In this document: positions 5,629 to 6,672 of the stretch, piece by piece
Position numbering within the stretch: position 1 is the first letter of the stretch
How the letters are laid out: each line of letters opens with the position of its first letter
Assembly (NCBI GenBank): GCA_009924965.1
Contig: RFQN01000079.1
Span: 1 to 6,672 of the forward strand
Direction: 5' to 3'
Origin: Verrucomicrobiota bacterium
GTDB taxonomy: Bacteria > Verrucomicrobiota > Verrucomicrobiia > Opitutales > UBA953
DNA length: 6,672 bases
Translations under genes and position numbers: made by a program
The notes under the pieces: model-generated
What the model saw: the letters and a program-made list of their open reading frames with translations, nothing else
The model's database searches: none
Told to the model about the DNA's origin: nothing

Positions 5629-6672
5629 ATGCGCCCCTACCTCGCCCTGCTGCTCGCCCCGTTGGCCCTCCTTGCCGATGGCCAGAAGTTCAGCGTCGAT
5701 TACCCAACCTCCGACCAGCCAGGAGAACTCGCCTTCGCCTCGACCTACAACCTCTGGCTGCCGGAAGGCGTGAAGACCATCCGCGGCGTCATCGTCCACC
5801 AACATGGGTGCGGCGAAGGCTCGAACAAAGGCGCCGTCACCGCGGCCGACGACCTCCATTGGCAGGCGCTGGCCCGGAAGTGGGATTGCGCCCTCCTCGG
5901 CCCTGTCATCCGTCAACCCGACGCCGCCAACTGCCGCCTCTGGTGCGACCCGCGTAACGGCTCCGAGCGGGCCTTCCTACGGGCTTTGGGCGACCTCGCC
6001 CAGCGCTCGGGTCACCCCGAGCTCGCCAACGCCCCCTGGTGCCTCTGGGGACATAGCGGTGGTGGCTTCTGGTCCAGCATCCTGCAGGCCAAATACCCCG
6101 AACGCATCGTGGCAATCTGGTTCCGGTCGGGCACGGCCTACAGCGCGTGGCAGAAGACCGATGACCCCAAGCTCGTCGGCCAAGTCCCCTTCGTGGACCT
6201 CCCCGCCGCCGCCTATGAAATCCCGATGATGGCCAACCCGGGCGCCAAGGAGAACGGCGACAAGCGCTTCAACGGCGCCTGGACCGGCACGCTCGCCATG
6301 TTCAAGGCCTACCGCGCGAAAGGCGCGCCCATCGGCTTTGCGCCCGACCCCTTGACCTCGCACCAATGCGGCGACCAACGCTACGCGGCCATCGCGTTCT
6401 TCGACGCCTGCCTCGGCCTACGCCTGCCAAAGACGGGCACCACGCTCCGCAAGATCGACCAAAGTCAGGCTTGGCTCGCACCGCTGCTCGGCGACGCCGC
6501 CGTGCCGGCCGCTGAGTTCAAAGGCAACCTCGCGGAGTCCAATTGGCTGCCCAACGCGGCCTTTGCGAGCGCCTGGACGGAATACGTGAAGACCGGCGCA
6601 ACGACCGACACCACGCCGCCGCCGGCCCCGTTCAACGTCGTCATCCAGGCGACCGCGACGGGCGTTGAAGTC
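5629..6672 (+). CDS. Secreted alpha/beta hydrolase, C-terminus beyond window
   Basis: The frame opens at ATG 5629 and runs to the last base with no stop, giving 348 residues of an incomplete protein. Residues 1-16 are a signal peptide (MRPYLALLLAPLALLA). The catalytic domain shows HGCGEG at 59-64 (probable oxyanion loop), the nucleophile elbow GHSGGG at 141-146 with Ser143, and TSHQCGDQRYAAIAFFDACL at 243-262, where His245 is the likely catalytic base. The acidic residue is not obvious. Cysteines at 61, 87, 102, 106, 138, 247 and 261 suggest disulfides, consistent with export. The overall pattern is that of secreted esterase/PHB-depolymerase-like hydrolases, but the substrate cannot be named. 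From about 326 the sequence DTTPPPAPFNV begins a linker of the kind that precedes fibronectin-III or similar beta-sandwich domains. It is divergent from the phosphatase, so not in either operon. Confidence 0.88.
   Translation, partial: MRPYLALLLAPLALLADGQKFSVDYPTSDQPGELAFASTYNLWLPEGVKTIRGVIVHQHGCGEGSNKGAVTAADDLHWQALARKWDCALLGPVIRQPDAANCRLWCDPRNGSERAFLRALGDLAQRSGHPELANAPWCLWGHSGGGFWSSILQAKYPERIVAIWFRSGTAYSAWQKTDDPKLVGQVPFVDLPAAAYEIPMMANPGAKENGDKRFNGAWTGTLAMFKAYRAKGAPIGFAPDPLTSHQCGDQRYAAIAFFDACLGLRLPKTGTTLRKIDQSQAWLAPLLGDAAVPAAEFKGNLAESNWLPNAAFASAWTEYVKTGATTDTTPPPAPFNVVIQATATGVEV

Noticed and set aside
4987..5916. Minus-strand 309-codon frame across the phosphatase start and the divergent spacer
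   Set aside because: It overlaps the phosphatase in a different frame, is Arg/Gly-rich, and spans the start of the well-supported hydrolase; it is a shadow.
4110..5957. Two abutting plus-strand open frames (4110-5123 and 5124-5957) that could be read as an operon
   Set aside because: They run antisense to the epimerase and the purple acid phosphatase, both of which carry full active-site motifs, and the second also runs into the divergent spacer and hydrolase. The predicted proteins are low-complexity and lack domains.
5804..6229. Plus-strand 141-codon frame inside the hydrolase region
   Set aside because: It is a Ser/Pro/Arg-rich alternative frame of the hydrolase, whose own frame (from 5629) has a signal peptide, GHSGGG and a catalytic His motif.

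Overview
This GC-rich window is almost completely coding. It appears to be part of a sialic acid (N-acetylneuraminate) scavenging locus from a Gram-negative bacterium. The high GC, exported glycan-processing enzymes, three GTG starts and few clear Shine-Dalgarno sequences would fit the Planctomycetes-Verrucomicrobia group, most likely Verrucomicrobiota. That placement is an impression from gene style; no marker gene is present to prove it.

Layout. Positions 1-2691 hold a plus-strand operon with overlapping genes. It contains the last 22 codons of an unidentified protein (possibly an N-acetylneuraminate lyase/dihydrodipicolinate synthase family member), an exported five-Asp-box sialidase (59-1174), and an exported SGNH sialate O-acetylesterase (1171-2691). 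Positions 5555-2675 hold a minus-strand operon that runs towards it. Its order is an exported purple acid phosphatase (GTG start at 5555), an N-acylglucosamine 2-epimerase (GTG start at 4610), and a membrane protein of unknown function with an N-terminal zinc ribbon (3391-2675). The two operons meet tail to tail and share 17 bp. A 73-bp divergent spacer (5556-5628) separates the minus operon from a plus-strand secreted alpha/beta hydrolase (from 5629). The hydrolase runs off the window end, just as a proline-rich linker and a probable second domain begin.

How the genes fit together (inference from family functions). The sialidase would release terminal sialic acid outside the cytoplasm, and the O-acetylesterase would remove O-acetyl groups that block its use. 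A lyase, perhaps the partial gene at the left edge, would split the sugar into pyruvate and N-acetylmannosamine. The epimerase would convert N-acetylmannosamine to N-acetylglucosamine. This is the RenBP-type epimerase route known from Bacteroides, rather than the NanK/phospho-epimerase NanE route of Escherichia coli. No transporter, kinase or regulator is visible. The roles of the phosphatase, the zinc-ribbon protein and the alpha/beta hydrolase in this setting are unknown. I see no RNA genes, mobile elements, CRISPR arrays or long DNA repeats.
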